A stretch of 64,000 nt of DNA. Source: Natrinema marinum (GTDB lineage: Archaea > Halobacteriota > Halobacteria > Halobacteriales > Natrialbaceae). The notes below the pieces were generated by a model, which saw only the letters and a list, made by a program, of their open reading frames with translations, searched no databases and had not been told where the DNA came from. This document shows positions 62,530-64,000 of the stretch, one piece after another; position 1 is the stretch's first letter; every line of letters starts with the position of its first letter. The stretch covers positions 2,666,001-2,730,000 of the forward strand of contig NZ_CP100763.1 of the NCBI RefSeq assembly GCF_024296685.1, read 5' to 3'. The position numbers and the translations under genes are program-made.

Positions 62530-63012
62530 ATGTCAATACTGCTGGTACAGTCATGCTCAAAGTCCAAAAATAGGCCGGGAGAACCGGTCAATGCCCTTGA
62601 ATTGTACTCGGGATACTTCTTCAAAATCATCAAGAAAGCGATACGTGATGATGAACTGCAGGATGAAATCGATATTTGCGTTCTCTCGGCCGAACACGGA
62701 TTAATCGATACAACTGACGAAATCAGCTACTACGACCGACACATGAACCCGGATCGAGCAGCTGAGATCCGGGATGACATTACAACGGAACTGCGAGGAA
62801 GAGTTGCTGAGAACGATTACGAGCATGTCATCTTCAATCTCGGATCAGCATACAGGAGTGCGATCGGCGATCTGTCTGACCTTCCGGCATCGGTCCAGTT
62901 TATCGAAGGCGATGGCATCGGATACAAAGGACACACACTCAAACAGATCATCCGGGGCAACTATTCGTCGCTTGAGATGGAGGTGAGGAATGCCACAGCT
63001 CAAGCAAACTGA
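62530..63012 (+). CDS. DUF6884/YaaA-like protein 2
   Basis: A 160-residue protein related to the previous gene: MSILLVQSCSKSKNRPGE with CSKSK matching CGSEK, ALELYSGYFFKIIKKAI matching the helix SLYTSTYFAKKRQ, and ICVLSAEHGLIDTTDEIS matching RILSAEHGVVHP. Both proteins thus share the SAEHG core. The C-terminal half is different, with HVIFNLGSAYRSAIGD. The 3' end overlaps the start of the TGT gene by 23 bases, indicating translational coupling. Confidence 0.65.
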   Translation: MSILLVQSCSKSKNRPGEPVNALELYSGYFFKIIKKAIRDDELQDEIDICVLSAEHGLIDTTDEISYYDRHMNPDRAAEIRDDITTELRGRVAENDYEHVIFNLGSAYRSAIGDLSDLPASVQFIEGDGIGYKGHTLKQIIRGNYSSLEMEVRNATAQAN

Positions 63013-64000
63013 GCAGACTGCCTCATTCCAGGTTACCGCGACAGCCGGCGATGCCCGTGCCGGGACCCTCACCATCAACGGCCAGTCACTCGACACTCCA
63101 ACGTTTTTCCCCGTTCTAAGTTTCTACGGCGGTGGAACGAAATCCAGCGTCTTCGGCGGCGGCGTTCATAGGACAATAAAGGAGTTCATGCTCGGAAAGG
63201 AGGAGATCGGTGGCGGAACGTACGACAAATACTTCCGCGGAACGATGACCTCCGTTGCCTCCCTCACCGACTATGGCATCAACCAAGAACGGTTTAACGA
63301 TTACACCTCAGACCGAATCAAAGACCGAGAAACGTTTTCCGACTATAACGGCCTCATCTTCGTTGATTCTGGCGGATACAAATTCTTACATAACAATGGG
63401 CTTGACGGGAGTGATTTCGAGATAGAGATCGATCAGCGGGAAGCGTTCCGCATCCAGAAGCAGCTCGGCGGCGATATCATCGTCAACCTTGATCGGCCGA
63501 TCGCACCCAACGACACGTTCGACGAACGGCAACAGAAGGCCGAACGCACCGCCGAAAATGCGGTCGAGTTCGCACGTCTTACCCAGACCTATCCCGGTGC
63601 CCGGTACCTGACCGTCCACGGATATAACTATTCGATGCTCGACCGGTTCTTCGACCACATTCAATCCCAGTTCGGGAATATCGATATCTCCACCCTGTTT
63701 GACGGGATCGCCCTCGGAAGCCTTGTCCCGAAGAAAGATGACAAGGCAGCGTTGATCACCGCGGTCATGGACTGCGTCGAAATCATGGAGGAACGCGGGC
63801 TTGCCGATCTGCCACTCCACGTACTGGGGATTGGCAGTGGATCTATCCCGCTCCTCGTCGCCGCCGGCGCGGACACGTTCGACTCAACGACCTACATCCA
63901 GAACGCGATCAACCAAAAGTACGCCGTGAGTTTGACCAAGCACATTCCGCTGGACGCAGTTGATTTCAACCAGTGTGACTGTGCTGTCTGCTCCGACCCA
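62990..64000 (+). CDS. tRNA-guanine transglycosylase/DpdA-like enzyme, 3' end outside window
   Basis: 337 codons are visible. The TGT active site is complete: VDSGGYKF (Asp126), LDRPIAPND (Asp168), ALGSLVPKKDD, HVLGIGSGS and DTFDSTTY (Asp298, nucleophile position). The zinc site begins with Cys329, Cys331 and Cys334 (CDCAVC). It differs in character from the housekeeping archaeosine TGT, which has a longer C-terminal PUA region. A strong Shine-Dalgarno GGAGGTGA (62980-62987) precedes the ATG. It would exchange guanine for a 7-deazaguanine in tRNA or, as DpdA, in DNA. Confidence 0.75.
   Translation, partial: MPQLKQTEQTASFQVTATAGDARAGTLTINGQSLDTPTFFPVLSFYGGGTKSSVFGGGVHRTIKEFMLGKEEIGGGTYDKYFRGTMTSVASLTDYGINQERFNDYTSDRIKDRETFSDYNGLIFVDSGGYKFLHNNGLDGSDFEIEIDQREAFRIQKQLGGDIIVNLDRPIAPNDTFDERQQKAERTAENAVEFARLTQTYPGARYLTVHGYNYSMLDRFFDHIQSQFGNIDISTLFDGIALGSLVPKKDDKAALITAVMDCVEIMEERGLADLPLHVLGIGSGSIPLLVAAGADTFDSTTYIQNAINQKYAVSLTKHIPLDAVDFNQCDCAVCSDP

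Noticed and set aside
1-64000. tRNA, rRNA or other structured RNA genes
   Set aside because: I looked for T-loop (GGTTCGA) and anticodon-arm patterns in the intergenic gaps and saw none in a plausible context; a covariance-model search would be decisive.
1-64000. CRISPR arrays, insertion sequences and transposases
   Set aside because: No regularly spaced repeats and no DDE, HUH or serine recombinase proteins were found, and no gene is bounded by terminal inverted repeats.

Overview
The window looks like chromosomal DNA of an extremely halophilic archaeon, most likely a Natrialbaceae member of the Haloterrigena/Natrinema type. The reasons are high GC, strongly acidic proteins, Tat signal peptides, TATA boxes about 25-30 bases upstream of start codons (leaderless transcripts), and archaeal hallmark genes: V-type ATPase subunit D, PAN, ABCE1, archaemetzincin, TruA and a deltarhodopsin-like proton pump. 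The genus is an inference from protein resemblance recalled without a search.

Layout. Bases 1-3.5 kb hold the edge of a membrane protein, a decayed acyl-CoA synthetase, atpD, several haloarchaeal conserved proteins and pyruvoyl arginine decarboxylase. Bases 3.7-21 kb are mostly housekeeping: PAN, several peptidases (PepF, M28, M32, M20), purine salvage (hpt plus an NCS2 permease), truA, a Tat-exported GH43 arabinanase, an SDR, the oxygen sensor HemAT and a PINA-type PIN-ATPase. Bases 21-25.7 kb are a light-energy island: brp and crtY (retinal synthesis, overlapping), halorhodopsin and bacteriorhodopsin. Bases 26-29.5 kb carry nadE, small regulators and an intact acyl-CoA synthetase that is the paralogue of the decayed copy at the left edge.

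Bases 29.6-37.2 kb are a cell-surface block. One strand encodes a DUF1102-type protein, a DUF1102/CARDB-like anchored protein, an ER-type (SipW-like) signal peptidase and a DUF5305 protein. The other strand encodes a membrane winged-helix regulator, translationally coupled to one of two related secreted Cys-pair proteins. This could be a dedicated secretion and assembly system for a surface fibre (inference). Bases 37.3-58.5 kb return to ordinary genes: an EMC6-like protein with ABCE1, AmzA, a HAD hydrolase, a Rieske protein, acyl-CoA synthetase, UspA, a GNAT-zinc ribbon fusion, a Na/Ca exchanger, AIM24, a GMC oxidoreductase, tandem LEA14 and SRPBCC proteins, a K+ channel with a zinc ribbon, and a group of regulators.

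From about 60.2 kb to the right edge the composition becomes visibly AT-richer and the gene content changes. Two tRNA-guanine-transglycosylase-fold proteins flank two YaaA/DUF6884-like proteins in one transcriptional direction. The last gene keeps the TGT active-site aspartates and the start of the zinc site, and runs off the window. This is the best candidate for a novel system: a 7-deazaguanine (Dpd-like) DNA modification or defence locus, or a related viral island. No tRNA, rRNA, CRISPR array or transposase was found.
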